A stretch of 64,000 nt of DNA from Castor canadensis (GCF_047511655.1 NC_133391.1:101717384-101781383), one strand, 5' to 3'. Counted from the stretch's first letter, positions 24,526-38,068 are shown. Notes: generated by a model not told the origin, from the sequence alone. Numbers and translations are program-made.

Positions 24526-24755
24526 CTGGGTAAAGCCTGCACCCATACCACACATCTGTAATCCCAAAGCCATGCAGGAGGCTGAGATCTGTAAGACTAG
24601 GGTTCCAAGCCAGCCTGGGCAAAAAACCTAGACCCTATCTCCAAGACACTCATATCAAAATGGGCTGGAGGTGGAGCTCAAGTAAAAGAGCACCTGCTTT
24701 GCAAGCACAAAGCCCTGAGTTCAAAACCCACAATGCCAAAAAAAAAGAAGATGAA
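24526..24755 (+). mobile_element. Composite SINE (Alu/B1-like plus tRNA-like)
   Basis: 'ccacacatctgtaatcccaa', 'gcaggaggctgagatctgta' and 'aagccagcctgggc' form the left arm. 'tgggctggaggtggagctca', 'aagagcacctgctttgcaag' and 'ccctgagttcaaaacccaca' form the tRNA-like right arm with an A tail. Confidence 0.88.
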
Positions 24756-25133
24756 ATCATCGTGTGAGGCTGATGAGAAAGCCCTTACAGTGCCTGTCTA
24801 ACCCTAACCCCTAGGGTTTTTGCCCTCCCTTCTTGCTCTGCCTGTCTGGAAAGTGGGAGAATTTGGAGCTTCAGAAAAAACCCTGAAGAAAGGAAACCGT
24901 GAGGGCAGAAACCATTCCCCAAGGGTAGTGAGCATAAGGATAAAACTTGCTTATGATACAACTCCCATAACAGCCCTGAGCTGCCTACCTCCAATTTTAT
25001 AATTGCAAATACGTGGTTTAATAAGAATATATACTATGTATATGAATAGTTTATAAATAATAATGAAATTAAAATCTTTTTTTAAAAAGTTAAAATTCTT
25101 GAATCTTACCTGGTTTAAGAATTAGAATATTAG

Positions 25134-25222
25134 GACTGGAGGTATGACTCAAGCAGTAGAGCTCCTGCTTTGTAAAAACCATGAAGCTGTGAGTTCAAAT
25201 CCCAATTCCACCAAAAAAATTA
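25134..25222 (+). mobile_element. tRNA-like SINE
   Basis: 'ggactggaggtatgactcaa', 'gcagtagagctcctgctttg' and 'ctgtgagttcaaatcccaat' followed by an A tail. A single-arm copy of the tRNA-like SINE. Confidence 0.85.
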
Positions 25223-25574
25223 CCATGACCTATGTGCATCAGCTACATGTAGAATGTTCTAATAAGAGCATCCTTCTTTCTTAGCAGAAATACTCACTAT
25301 TTTGAATTTACATCATCTATTTCCTTGCTTTTGTACTACAGTTTTTATCACATATAAAACTGTCCTTAAAATACGGTTTTTTTCAGTTTTGCTTATTTTT
25401 TTCATACAGTATACTACACGGTGTCCTAAGAGGAGCTTTCTTTCATCAACATATTTTTGACATTCATTCATGTTGATACATGCAGGCTGTTGGTGATTTT
25501 TTGTTCACTGCTAAATACTATTCCATTGACTAATATGCCCCAATTTATGTATCCATTCCACATTTTCTGTTGTC

Positions 25575-25660
25575 ATGGTTGTGATTCTTGGGATTGAACC
25601 CTGGGGTGTGCACATGCTAGGTAGGCACTCCACCACTGAACTATACCCTCGGACCCTGTA
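25575..25660 (-). mobile_element. tRNA-like SINE, antisense
   Basis: 'gattcttgggattgaaccct' and 'ctccaccactgaactatacc' are the reverse of the tRNA-like SINE boxes. Confidence 0.8.
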
Positions 25661-25834
25661 TTCTAGTATTGATAGAGAGTTGGAGTGTTGTCATTGTCAT
25701 TTGAATATTTATGTACATTTCTCCTGTCATTCACATAAGATCCCCTCTATGCATACCTCCAGGTGAAATTGCTGAGTTGTAGGATGTGCACACAACTCAT
25801 ATTTACTAACATCGCCTTTTACAAAATGGTTGTA

Positions 25835-26160
25835 CCTGTCCATATGTGGTAACTCACACCTGTAATTCCAGTTACTCTGGAGGTGGAGATGGGAGGATCA
25901 TGATTTGAGACCAGCACAGACAAAAAGTTAGCAAGACCCTACTTCACAGAACAAGCAGGCATGGTGGTAAATACCTGTAATCCCAAATATTTGGGATGCA
26001 TAAGCAGGATTAAAGGCCAAGACCAGCCTAGGCAAAAAGTACAAGAGCCTATCTTAGAAATAACTGAAGTAAAAAGGACTGGAAACATGGCATAAGTAGT
26101 AAGGTACCTGCCTAGCAAGTGTGACACCCTGAGTTCAAACTCTGTAACCACCAAAAAAAG
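25835..26160 (+). mobile_element. Three-part SINE (two Alu/B1-like arms plus tRNA-like arm)
   Basis: The first arm has 'aactcacacctgtaattcca', the second 'gcatggtggtaaatacctgt', and the third 'aaggtacctgcctagcaagt' with 'ccctgagttcaaactctgta' and an A tail. The flanks 'aaatggttgtacc' and 'aaagtggttgtgcc' look like a diverged target duplication, so the three parts probably moved as one unit. Confidence 0.85.
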
Positions 26161-26589
26161 CAAAGTGGTTGTGCCAATTTACATAAATGTCATCATTGTA
26201 CAAGAGTTCATCTTGCCCTCTGCAAAGCCTGACATTTCCAACTTTAACCTGATACTTATGTAGTGTTGTACAGTGGAATCTTACTCTGTTTTCCTTTGAA
26301 TTTTCTTGATTTTAATGAGATTATAAGGTATTCCATGTTTCCATGGTTCATTTCTCTTTCTTCCCTGGTGAAATACCTGTTTGCACCTTGTCCATTTTTC
26401 TAAAGGGTTATCCTCTTGGTTCTCACACAGTGTGAAACTAGTTTTGATCAGCTATATATGCTTCAAGTCCCCCCTCACAATTCATAGCTTACCTTTGGCT
26501 CTCTTTATGATGTCTTTTGATGAGGAAATACTCTCATTTAATGTAGTTGTTGCTACAGCAGTCATTTATTTGTAGATGGTTCTTTTTAT

Positions 26590-26795
26590 GTCTTCTTTTT
26601 CTTTTTGGTAGTGCTGAGGATTGAACTCAAAGCCTTATGCTTCCTAGACAAGCACTCTACCACTCGAGTCAGTCCTTTGGATTTTAGTTTGTTTTTCAGA
26701 TAGTGTCTCACTAAGTTTGTCAGGGCTAGTGTCAGACATCAGTCCTCCTACCTCCACCTCCTGAGTAGCTGGGGTTACAGGTGTTATGTCTTTTT
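26590..26795 (-). mobile_element. Composite SINE, antisense
   Basis: 'tagtgctgaggattgaactc' and 'ctctaccactcgagtcagtc' (tRNA-like arm reversed) precede 'agatagtgtctcactaagtt' and 'ctgagtagctggggttacag' (Alu-like arm reversed). Confidence 0.85.
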
Positions 26796-27859
26796 TTTAA
26801 CATTCTTATGCTGTACTCGCTATAATGTTTTTATTTTTAGTCTGTCTAGGAATTGGATTTTGTCTATGAGGTGATATGTGAATAAAAAGGGATCATTTTC
26901 TGTATGGACAACCAATTGTTGGAGCACCATTTATTAAAATCTATCTTTTTCCAATAATAGGCAATGCCTATCTTGTTACTACTCAAATTTCCACTTGCGT
27001 TTGTATCTTTCTGTCATCACCATTCTGCTCCTGCAGATCTAGTTGGTTATCACTCTGACTTCACAACATTTTAACTGCTACAGATTTATATTAAGTTTTT
27101 TAATCTGGTGAAAATAAGTCTGCATTCTACCGCTTCTCCTTGCTTCATCTTCTGGCATATGCTCACTATTCTTACTCTCTTCATTTTAATACATATAATG
27201 GATTTTAAGTTCCTAAATGAAAAACATGGTAATTTCATTGCATCTGATTGAAGCTAGAACTTATTTTGAGAATTGACATCTTCACAATTGTCTTCTAATT
27301 AAAATCATGAGATATTTCTTGTTTTAACTGTTCTCACACCTGCCAATAACGTTTATAATTTTCTCCCCAAAGCTTGTACATCTCTTACAATATCTTTGTA
27401 CATACTTCATGTTTCAAATGCTATTTAATGGCCATTTAAAATTATATTTTCTATATGATATTATGTAAAGTCTATATAGATCAACATGATTATTAATTTA
27501 AATAATGTATGGGTTCTACTAGCTAATTACATCATATACCAAGTGGCAGTTATGATTTTTCCCCCAATAACTAGAATTTTTCCTTTTCTTTCTTGTCTAA
27601 TTACCTTGAATAGAACTTTTAGCACTATGTTGAGTAGAAACAATAGCCAGGTCTCTTGTCTTCATCTGTGTCTGGTGTTAGAAGGAATATTTTCAACACT
27701 TCACCATTATATATTGCTTTTTTTGTAAAAATTTTGCATATAATCTTGACCAGATTAAGGAATTTCCTTCTTTTCCAAACTGGTTTTTTATGAATGGAAG
27801 GTGAATCTTATGGATTCATATTTCTTTTCTTTCTCTTTTTTTCTTTCCTTCATTCTTTT

Positions 27860-27978
27860 TTTTCTTTTGAGACAGGGTCTTACTAGAGAGCTTAGGCTGG
27901 CCTTGAACTCAAGATCTTCCTGCGTCAGCCTCCTGAGTACTGGGATTACAAGCATGTATCACCACACCTGAACTACAA
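27860..27978 (-). mobile_element. Alu/B1-like SINE, antisense
   Basis: 'tgagacagggtcttactaga', 'aggctggccttgaactcaag' and 'ctgagtactgggattacaag' are a well-preserved reversed B1-type SINE behind a T-rich tail. Confidence 0.88.
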
Positions 27979-30839
27979 ATTATCCTTGTTTTCTAAATAC
28001 AAAGATGTCCAAAAGCAAGAACAGCTGCCTGAGTTGTGAGACCTTGAAAGAGTCAGAACTCCAGAAGCATTCTGACAACTGTGGCTGAGGACCCAAATGT
28101 CTTAATAACACTCAGTTCCATTGTTAAAGAATAAAAAGATCTCTTTCTCTTGGGTTTCATTAAATTCATCCTCAGGAAAATAAAAATGTTTGAGTTCTGG
28201 ACTGTTCAGGTTGAGAAGATAAACAGTGGTACCAATGGACACATGAACAGGACCAAGAAATTTTGCTTTATGTCTGATACCATTCTATATGTGTTTGGAT
28301 TATTTTATCCATAAACATAAATCACTTTTGAAATTAAAAACATAAAGTTTACCATAAGATGAAATATTTTAATAGCTTCTGGAAAAAATACATGTTAAAC
28401 TTGTTAAAACATACTCCTTTCCTCCCTACTTCCCCCTTATGGATAAGGGTCTTCATATCTCTTTTTTTAGGAAGGAAGAGAGAGGGACTCTGACTCTTGA
28501 AATATAAGAATTAATTTTTGGCTCACTAAGCTTCCCATGGAAGTTAGAGACTATTATATCCCCTTCTATCTCAATGCAATATCAAGTAGTATGTATTTAC
28601 ATAACTTCATTCTACTTTTAAATGACACCTTCACAGATTATCCGATCAGAAAATGCAAACAAATCTTCATGGTTAATTAAAAAGAAAAAAATTTAAAGCT
28701 GTAATATATTCCAAGCACTTTGCATGTGATACTATGGAACAAAAGACTATAATATTTACCATTAATGAAGGACTTCTACAAATTTACACTAGATAATTGA
28801 ACCCAAAAAAAAACAGTGTAAGTTAATGATTATAAAAATATCTCCTCATACAAAAGATTCATCATAGATGTGTGTAGATATGTGTACGCATGTATGAATG
28901 TATGTATTAATATGCAAGTGAATCAAAGAATGGAAAAGATGTTCATAAAATTACTGCCCCTGTTACTGCTCTGGAAAGAAATGGAAGGGGTGGGGGAATA
29001 ATGAAAGGAGAATGCTACATTTTCCTGATGATAATTCTGCACAGTTTGAATCTTTAATAATGAGCTATATTTATGCCTTGTTTAACATAATGTGTGTATA
29101 TAATATAAATACATATATAATCAATGAGTAATATATATTTTATAGTAAAATAAAATTAAGTTTTCCCAAAAAAGAAAGAAAATCTTTAGTTTTTGGACAA
29201 ATTCCATAGAAAAAAATTAAGCATTTAAAATGAATTAATAATCTCATCATTTTGATTTGTGACTAAATTCCTACTTTCATACAGGATGTACTTCAGGTTT
29301 GATATACCTTTAACCCACTGAAATAGTGAAAATAGTAACACAACTATAATTTCTATAATATTATGGTATTGCAATTCATGGCTTATACTCAAGAAAAGAG
29401 GAGAGTTGGAGGAAGGAGCTAAGTAAGATATAACTTTGTGAATTTTTGTCATATTTGTAATGTATTGACTATTCAGGGGAAAAAGAGATCTAATTTTCTC
29501 ATTCTCTCATTCTGTCCTTCTAAATGGTATAGAACTTTAACAGAAATGCTCAAGAAATCCATGAGCATTTCCTGAAACCCTGCTGATGGGCTCTCATGTG
29601 CAACATTTCCCATCAGTAGCTAGAAATTACCTTTCAGGACTTCCAACATGTCTCAGAATCTTAGGATGAATAATTAATGCAACTGCACTCACAGACCTTT
29701 GTAATGAGCACATATTTCATAAGTAAATAACTATTGTCTAATACCAAATGAATACCAAAGGAACTGAGATTTCTGGGAAGCAGGGTTAGTGTTTTGTGCA
29801 AAGCCTGAAACTGATACCAATAGACTAATATTCACAAACTTCCACTTTTATTAGTTGGTTTTTAGGCCCATTTACTGAGTGTGTCAGCTTAATTCTCATA
29901 TTGACAAATAAATGTTCTTTGTGGGCTCAAGAAAGAGAATGGAATTAGCTATATCATGTAACCACAGGAAGCCACAAATAACGTTAACTGATCAGCTGGC
30001 CATAAATTTATTGTTTTTAACTGTTGAATTATGCATTCAATACTCTGCACCTGAAAGCAGTTTTCTTCTCTTTCCCTGTATTTGTGTCAGTTTTTTCTAC
30101 TTTGTGAATTATCTCTACATTCATAGAGGATATTGCACAAGTCACAAACTTACTTGTATAATTATACAAATTAGTATATATAATTATTCATCCTACTGTG
30201 CCTGCATGACTTTGAAATATTTTTCCATTTAGTTTTTTTAAATCAGACTTTTTTACATTCTAATGAAGAAGTCTTCTTTTGCATAAAAGTATATAACTAA
30301 AGAAGTATTCATGGAAGTGTCTTTTTGGGGGGGAAAGACCAAGGAAATCATACTTTCTACATTACCCTGAATTTTACTGGGTTAGTTTTCCTGACCATAT
30401 ATCTTTAAACTTTTTCAAGTAAAATTGTTCTAAACATTCAGGAGAGTCTTAGATTTTTCTCAGTCATTCAAGACACACAAATTTTGTCTCATTTTCTCTT
30501 TGCTTTGAGAGCCTCAAGAGAAGAGAGAGGACACTGACTTGTAAAGTAATAATATTCTATATATTGGCCTAATATGAAGGAAGGCTACAATAAGGTCAGA
30601 GGTATCAGAGCTGAGTCTGCACAACAATGTAGAGAGCAAAGAGAGGAAACCAGACCTATACACAGCTCAGTTTCTACACATGTAAATGGAAATCATTCTT
30701 TCTCCTATAGATGCTCTTAAATTAAACAATGTATTTAAAGTGCATGATACACAGCAAAGGCTCAATAAATTTTAGCTCCTTTCTTACTCTTCTTCCTTTT
30801 CTTGTCCAATAATAAGTATCACATCTCAAACTCTCAGAC
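27979..30839. other. No recognised feature
   Basis: AT-rich sequence without a gene. Simple-sequence-like TG/TA text occurs near 28870-28915 and 29095-29150. A 106-codon open frame at 29912-30232 has no recognisable domain. Confidence 0.4.
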
Positions 30840-31490
30840 ATCACAAAAAAGGCAAAAATTAGACAAAGAGGATTTCATCAAACAAAAAAGTTCATGCCTG
30901 CAAAAGAAACAATCAACAGAATAACTGTGATCAACAACTTGATAGAAAGAAGGAAAATTCAATGCAATCTACATCAAAATTCTAATGACATTCTTCCCAG
31001 AAATAGAAAAAACAACCCTAAAATTCATATAAATAAACAAAAATTCCTAAATAGCCAAAGCAATCCTGAAAAAAAAATATGGAGTTAGCACAATACCTGA
31101 TTTCAAACTCTACCACAAAGCCATAATGCCATAATAACAAAAACTGCTTGGTACTGGCACAAAAACAGACACATAGATCAATGAAATAGAAGATTCAGAA
31201 ATAAGTCCAAGCAAGTACTGCCATCTGACTCTTGACAAAGTTGCAAAAACCACACATTGGGAGGCAAAAAGACATTCTCTTTAACAAGAGGTGCTAGGAA
31301 AACTGACTATCCACCTGTAGAAGACTAAAACTAGATCTCTCACTGTCTCTCACTCTCTACAAAAAATCAATTCAAAATGGGTCAAAGACCTTGAAATGAG
31401 ATCTGAAACTTTGAAACTACTAGAGGGAAAATACTTCCAGAAATGGGCATGGGCAATGGCTTTCTGAATGACTGCAATAGCTCAGGAAAC

Positions 31491-31503
31491 AAGAGCAAGA
31501 ATT
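31491..31503 (+). repeat. Target-site duplication of L1 D (left)
   Basis: aagagcaagaatt is repeated exactly at 33171-33183. Confidence 0.92.
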
Positions 31504-33170
31504 TTTTTTCTATTATTCATGTGTGCATATGATGTTTGGGTCATTTCTGCCCCCTTCCCCCTACCCCCTCCCTTATCTACTCCACCCCCTCCCTCTGCCA
31601 CCAACCCCTCGCTATCAGGCAGAAACTATTTTGCCCTTATCTCTAATTTTGTTGAAGAGAGAGTATAAGCAATAATAGGAAGGACCAAGGGATTTTGCTA
31701 GTTGAGATAGGATAGCTATACAGGGAGCTGACACATATTGCTTTCCTGCACACGTGTGTTACCTTCTAAATTAATTCTTCTCAAACTAACCTTTTCTCTG
31801 ATTCCTGGTCCCCTTCTCCTATTGGCCTCTGTCACTTTAAAGTATCTGCATTAGTTTCTCTGCATTGAGGACAAAAACGCCATCTAGTTTTTTCGGTGTC
31901 TTACTTATCCTCATACCTCCCTTGTGTGTTCTCGCCTTATCATGTGATCAAAGTCCAATCCCCTTGTTGTGTTTACCTTTGATCTAATGTCCGCATGTAA
32001 GGGGGAACATACAATTTTTGGTCTTTTCCACCAGGCTAACCTTGCTCAGAATGATGTTCTCCAGTTCCATCCATTTACTTGAGAATGATAAGATTTCATT
32101 CTTCTTCATGGCTGCATAAAATTCCATTGTGTATAGATACCACATTTTCTTAATCCATTTGTCAGTAGTGGAGCATCTTGACTGTTTCCATAACTTGGCT
32201 ATTATGAATAGCGCTGCAATAAACATGGATGTGCAGGTCCCTCTGGAGTAACCTGAGACACATTCTTTTGGGTATATCCTCAAGCATGGTATTGCTAGAT
32301 CATATGGTAGATCTATGTTTAGATTTTTAAGAAGCCTCCAAATTTTTTTCCAGAGTGGTTGTACTAGTTTGCATTCCCACCCAGCAGTGTAAAAGGGTTC
32401 CTTTTTCCCCGCATACTCGCCAACACCTGTTGTTAGTGGTGTTGCTAATGATGGCTATTCTAACAGGGGTGAGATGGAATCTTAGTGTTGTTTTAATTTG
32501 CATTTCCTTAATGGCTAGAGATGGTGAGCATTTTTTCATGTGTTTTTTGGCCATACAAATTTCTTCATTTGAGAAAGTTCTGTTTAGTTCACCTGCACAT
32601 TTCTTTATTGGTTCATTAATTTAGGGAGAATTTAGTTTTTTCAGTTACCTTTATATTCTAGTTATCAGTCCTTTGTCTGATGTGTAGCTGGCAAATATTT
32701 TCTCCCACTCTGTGGATGTTATCTTCAGTTTAGAGACCATTTCTTTTGTTGAGCAGAAGCTTTTTAGTTTTATGAAGTCCCATTTATCTATGCTATCTCT
32801 TAGTTGCTGAGCTGCTGGGGTTCCTTTGAGAAAGTACTTGCCTATACCTATTATTTCCAGAGTATTTCGTACTCTTTCCTGTACTGACTTTAGAGTTTGG
32901 AGTCTGATATTAAGATCCTTGATCCATTTTGAGTTAATATTGGTATATGGTGATATACTTGGATCTAGTGTCAGTTTTCTGCAGACTGCTAACCAGTTTT
33001 CCCAGCAGTTTTTGTTGAAGAGGCTGTCTTTTCTCCATCATATATTTTTAGCACATTTGTCAAAGATAAGTTGGTTATAGTTGTGTGGCTTCATATCCGG
33101 GTCCTCTATTCTGTTCCACTGGTATTCATGTGTGTTTTTGTCCCAGCACCATGCTGTTTTTATTACTATT
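31504..33170 (-). mobile_element. L1 copy D, minus strand, 5' truncated
   Basis: T-rich start (reversed A tail), then the reversed 3' UTR with its C-rich tract (31550-31620). The ORF2 stop complement is at 31984-31986, and the C-terminal part of ORF2 runs to 33170, matching copy C from about 47851 onward. The frame is broken several times; pieces of 99 and 75 codons remain. Bounded by an exact 13-bp duplication. Confidence 0.93.
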
Positions 33171-33183
33171 AAGAGCAAGAATT
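33171..33183 (+). repeat. Target-site duplication of L1 D (right)
   Basis: Exact copy of 31491-31503; the ancient L1 G continues directly after it. Confidence 0.92.
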
Positions 33184-33581
33184 GACAAATTAAAATGTAT
33201 CTGTACAGCAAAGAGAACAATTAACAGAGTGAACAGACAACCTAAAGAATGGGAAAAAATCTTTGCCAGATATTCATCTGATAGGAGATTAATATCTAGA
33301 ATATATAAATAACTGTGTTTATCCCAGCTGTTCAGGAGTCACAAATCAGGAGGATCATAGTTCAAGGCAAAATAAAAGTGAGTGAAACCACATCTCAACC
33401 AAAAGGCCAGGCAGGTGCTACACTGTAATACTAGCTACATGGGAGGCATATGTAGGAGGTTCACAATCCAGGCTGGCCAAATGAAAATTCCAAAACTCTA
33501 TCTAAAAAATAATTGAAGCAAAAAAGTGCTTGGGGGGTGGGGGGCATGGCTCAAGAGGTAAAGGGCCTGCCTACCGAGCAT

Positions 33582-33595
33582 GAGACACTGATTTT
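33582..33595 (+). repeat. Target-site duplication of L1 B (left)
   Basis: gagacactgatttt is repeated exactly at 39696-39709. Confidence 0.93.
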
Positions 33596-34082
33596 TTTTC
33601 CTTTTTCTTTTATTACTCATATGTGCATAGAAGGCTTGGTTCATTTCTCCCCCCTGCCCCCACCCCCTCCCTTACCACCCACTCCGCCCCCTCACTCTCC
33701 CCCCCCAATACCCAGCAGAAACTATTTTGCCCTTATTTCTAATTTTGTTGTAGAGAGAGTATAAGCAATAATAGGAAGGAACAAGGGTTTTTGCTGGTTG
33801 AGATAAGGATAGCTATACAGGGCATTGACTCACATTGATTTCCTGTGCGTGTGTGTTACCTTCTAGGTTAATTCTTTTTGATCTAACCTTTTCTCTAGTA
33901 CCTGTTCCCCTTTTCCTATTGACCTCAGTTGCTTTAAGGTATCTGCTTTAGTTTCTCTGCGTTAAGGGCAACAAATGCTAGGTAGTTTTTTAGGTGTCTT
34001 ACCTATTCTCACCCCTCCCTTCTGTGCTCTCGCTTTTATCATGTGCTCATAGTCCAGTCCCCTTGTTGTGTTTGCCCTTGAT

Positions 34083-36813
34083 CTAATGTCCACATATGAG
34101 GGAGAACATACGAATTTTGGTCTTTTGGGCCAGGCTAACCTCACTCAGAATGATGTTCTCCAATTCCATCCATTTACCAGTTTGAAGTCAGGTATTGTGA
34201 TACCTCCTGCATTGTTCTTTTGACTGAGTATTGCCTTGGCTATTCATGGCCTCTTGTGTTTCCATATAAATTTGACAGTAGATTTTTCAATCTCTTTAAT
34301 GAATGTCATTGGAATTTTGATGGGAATTGCATTAAACATGTAGATTACTTTTGGGAGTATCGACATTTTTACTATGTTGATTCTACCAATCCATGAGCAT
34401 GGGAGATCTCTCCACTTTCTATAGTCTTCCTCAATCTCTTTCTTCAGAAGTGTATAGTTTTCCTTCTAGAGGTCTTTCACATCTTTTGTTAGGTTTACAC
34501 CTAGGTATTTGATTTTTTTGAGGCTATTGTAAATGGAATTGTTTTCATACATTCTTTTTCAGTATGCTCATTGTTAGTGTATAGAAATGCTAATGATTTT
34601 TCTATGTTGATTTTATATCCTGCTACCTTGCTATAGCTATAGCTATTGATGATGTCTAGAAGCTTCTGAGTAGAGTTTTTTGGGTCTTTAAGGTATAGGA
34701 TCATGTCATCTGCAAATAGGGATATTCTGAAAGTTTCTTTACCTATTTGTATTCCTTTTATCCCTTCTTCTTGCCTAATTGCTCTAGCTAGGAATTCCAG
34801 TACTATGTTGAATAGGAGTGGAGACAGTGGGCATCCTTGTCTGGTTCCTGATTTTAGAGGGAATGGTTTCAGCTTTTCTCCCTTAAGTATAATGCTGGCT
34901 GTAGGTTTGTCATATATAGCTTTTATAATGTTGAGGAACTTTCCTTCTATTCCTAGTTTTCTTAGAGCTTTTATCATGAAATGATGTTGGATCTTATCAA
35001 AGGCTTTTTCTGCATCTATTGAGATGATCAAGTGGTTTTTGTCTTTCCTTCTGTTAATGTGGTTTATTACGTTTATTGATTTTCGTATGTTGAACCACCC
35101 CTGCATCCCTGGGATGAAGCCTACTTGGTCGTGGTGAATAATCTTTTTGATGTGTTGCTGAATTCGGTTTGCCATTATTTTGTTGAGGATTTTTGCATCA
35201 ATGTTCATTGAGGAGATTGGCCTATAGTTCTCCTTTTCGGAGGTGTCTTTGCCTGGTTTTGGGATAAGTGTAATACTGGCTTTATATAATGTGTTTGGCA
35301 GTTTTCCTTCCCTTTCTATTTCATGGAACAGTTTAAGGAGGGTTGGTATCAGTTCTTCTTTAAAGGTCTGATAGAATTCAGCAGAGAATCCATCAGGTCC
35401 TGGACTTTTCTTTTTGGAGAGACTCTTGATTGCTGCTTCAATTTCATTTTGTGTTATAGGTCTATTCAGGTGATTAATTTCCTCTTGGTTCAGCTTTGGA
35501 TGATAATATGTATCTAGAAATCTGTCCATTTCTTTTAGATTTTCAAATTTATTTGAATATAGGTTTTCAAAGTAGTCTCTGATGATTTCCTGGACTTCCA
35601 TGGTGTTTGTTGTTATCTCCCCTTTTGCATTCCTTATTCTACTAATTTGGGTTTTTTCTCTCCTCATTTTAGTCAGGTTTGCCAGGGGTCTATCGATCTT
35701 GTTTATTTTTTAAAAGAACCAACTTTTTGTTTCATTAATTCTTTGTATGGTTTTTTTGGTTTCTATTTCGTTGATTTCAGCTCTTGTTTTTATTATTTCT
35801 CTCCTTCTATTTGTTTTGGGATTTGCTTGTTCTTGTTTTTCTAGGAGTTTGAGATGTATCATTAGGTCATTGATTTGGGATCTTTCAATCTTTTTAATAT
35901 ATGCACTCATGGCTATAAACTTTCCTCTCAAGACTGCCTTTGCTGTGTCCCCTAGGTTCTGGTAGGTTGTGTTTTCATTTTCATTGACTTCCAGGAACTT
36001 TTTAATTTCCTCTTTTATTTCATCAATGATCCATTCTTCATTAAGTAATGAGTTATTTAGTTTCCAGCTGTTTGCGTGTTTTTTGTCTTTACTTTTGTTG
36101 TTGAGTTCTACTTTTACTGCATTGTGGTCAGATAGTATGCATGGTATTATTTCTATTTTCTTATATTTGCTGAGGCTTGCTTTGTGCCCTAGGATATGAT
36201 CTATTTTGGAGAAGGTTCCATGGGCTGCTGAGAAGAATGTATATTGTGTAGAGGTTGGATGAAATGTTCTGTAGACATCTACTAGGTCCATTTGATCTTT
36301 TGCATATTTTAGATCTTGGATTTCTTTCTTGATTTTTTTGTTTGGATGACCTATCTATTGATGATAATGGGATATTAAAGTCTCCCACAACCACTGTGTT
36401 GTCGTTTATATGTGCTTTTAGGTCTTTCAGGGTATGTTTGATGAAATTGAGTGCATTGACATTGGGTGCATACAGATTGATGATTATTATTTCCTTTTGG
36501 TCTATTTCCCCTTTTATTAGTATGGAATGTCCTTCTTTATCTAGTTTGATCAATGTAGGTTTGAAGTCTACTTTCTCAGAGATAAGTATTGCTACTCTTG
36601 CCTGTTTTGGGGGGCCATTGGCTTGGTAAATCTTCTTCCAGCCTTTCATCCTAAGCATATGCTTATTTCTGTCGGTGAGATGAGCCTCCTGTAAGCAACA
36701 AATTGTTGGATCTTCTTTTTTAATCAATTTTGTCAAACGGTGTCTTTTGATGGGTGAATTAATCCATTAACATTAAGCATTAGTACTGATAGGTATGTGG
36801 TGATTCCTGCCAT
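34083..36813 (-). pseudogene. L1 ORF2 remnant (copy B)
   Basis: Starts at the ATG complement 36811-36813 (M-A-G-I-T...-like start shared with copy C). An early single-base loss shifts the frame before 36736. The endonuclease is then readable in two frames, including GDFN and SDHN motifs. The frame ends at a TAA complement at 35710-35712, exactly where copy C has its TAA. After it, a 388-codon open piece (35667-34501) holds the reverse-transcriptase core with an FADD motif. The join at 34178/34179 then skips to the last 30 or so codons. It is not a functional gene. Confidence 0.92.
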
Positions 36814-36863
36814 TTAGTTATCTTAGTTGTTTGAAGGTTTGATTGTGTGTACCTAACTTGATG

Positions 36864-38068
36864 TTACTCTCTACTGTCTTGCTTTTTCTTTTCCTGTGGT
36901 TTGGTGCTGCCTGCCTTTTCATGGTTAAGTTGGGTGTCACTTTCTGTGTGCAGAATCCCTTAAAGAATCTTTTGTAATGGTGGCTTTGTGGTCACATATT
37001 GTTTTAGTTTCTGCTTATCATGGAAGACTTTTATTGCTCCATCTAGTTTGAATGATAGCTTTGCTGGGTAGAGTATCCTGGGGTTGAAGTTATTTTCATT
37101 CAGTGCCCGGAAGATCTCACCCCACGCTCTTCTTGCTTTTAATGTTTCTGTTGAGAAGTCTGCTGTGATTTTGATGGGTTTACCTTTGTATGTTACTTGT
37201 TTTTTTTTCCTCTTACAGCCTTCAACATTCTTTCCTTAGTTTCTGAACTTGTTGTTTTAATGATGATATGTCGTGGAGTAGTTCTATTTTGATCTGGTCT
37301 GTTTGGTGTCCTGGAGGCCTCTTGCATTTGTATGGGAATATCTTTCTCTAGATTTGGGAAATTTTCCGTTATTATTTTGTTGAATATATTACGCATTCCC
37401 TTTGTTTGCACCTCTTCTCCTTCTTCGATGCCCATGATTCCCAAGTTTGGTCTTTTGATGGAGTCAGTGAGTTCTTGCATTTTCTTTTCACAGGTCTTGA
37501 GTTGTTTAGTTAATAGTTCTTCGGTTTTTCCTTTAATTACCATTTCATCTTCAAGTTCTGAGATTCTGTCTTCTGTTTGTTCTATTCTGCTGGATTGGCC
37601 TTCCGTTTTGTTTTGCAGTTCTGTTTCGTTCTTTTTTCTGAGGTTTTCCATATCCTGGCAGTTTTCCTCTTTAATGTTGTCTATTTTTGTCCTGAGTTCA
37701 TTTATCCATTTATTCATTGTGTTCTCTCTTTCACTTTGGTGTTTATACAGTGCTTCTATGGTTTCCTTTATTTCTTCTTTTGCTTTTTCAAATTCTCGAT
37801 TTTTGTTATCTTGGAATTTCTTGAGTGTCTCCTGTACATTTTGGTTGACCCTATCCAGTATCATCTCTATAAAATTCTCATTGAGTACTTGTAGTATGTC
37901 TTCTTTTAAATTATTCTTGTGGGCTTCATTGGGTCCTTTGGCATAGTTTATCTTCATTTTGTTGGAGTCTGGATCTGAGTTTCTGTTCTCTTTATTCCCC
38001 TCTGGTTCCTGTACTAATTTTTTGCTGTAGGGAAACTGGTTTCCCTGTTTTTTCTGTCTTCCTGTCAT
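36864..38068 (-). pseudogene. L1 ORF1 remnant (copy B)
   Basis: From its ATG at 38068 (M-T-G-R-Q-K-K-Q) the frame stays open for about 290 codons through the coiled coil and RRM, then breaks at an expanded A run near 37200. The remaining C-terminal domain ('GKPIKITADFS' part) continues in another frame to the stop complement at 36864-36866. Upstream, 23 in-frame codons precede the ATG, behind a stop that copy C has lost. Confidence 0.9.

Larger units (their letters stand above)
25385..27800 (-). mobile_element. Ancient L1, 3' half, antisense, cut by three SINEs
   Basis: The minus strand reads as old L1 ORF2 C-terminus. Plus-strand text such as 'gaaattgctgagttgtagga', 'tggttgtgccaatttacata', 'ttgtccatttttctaaaggg', 'ccaattgttggagcaccatt' and 'gcaatgcctatcttgttact' matches the antisense ORF2 order. 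It is interrupted at 25575, 25835 and 26590 by SINEs. Confidence 0.7.

Noticed and set aside
24798..24817. Telomere-like text (two taaccc units) followed by a short inverted 'ctagggtt'
   Set aside because: Only two units; too short to be called an interstitial telomere repeat.
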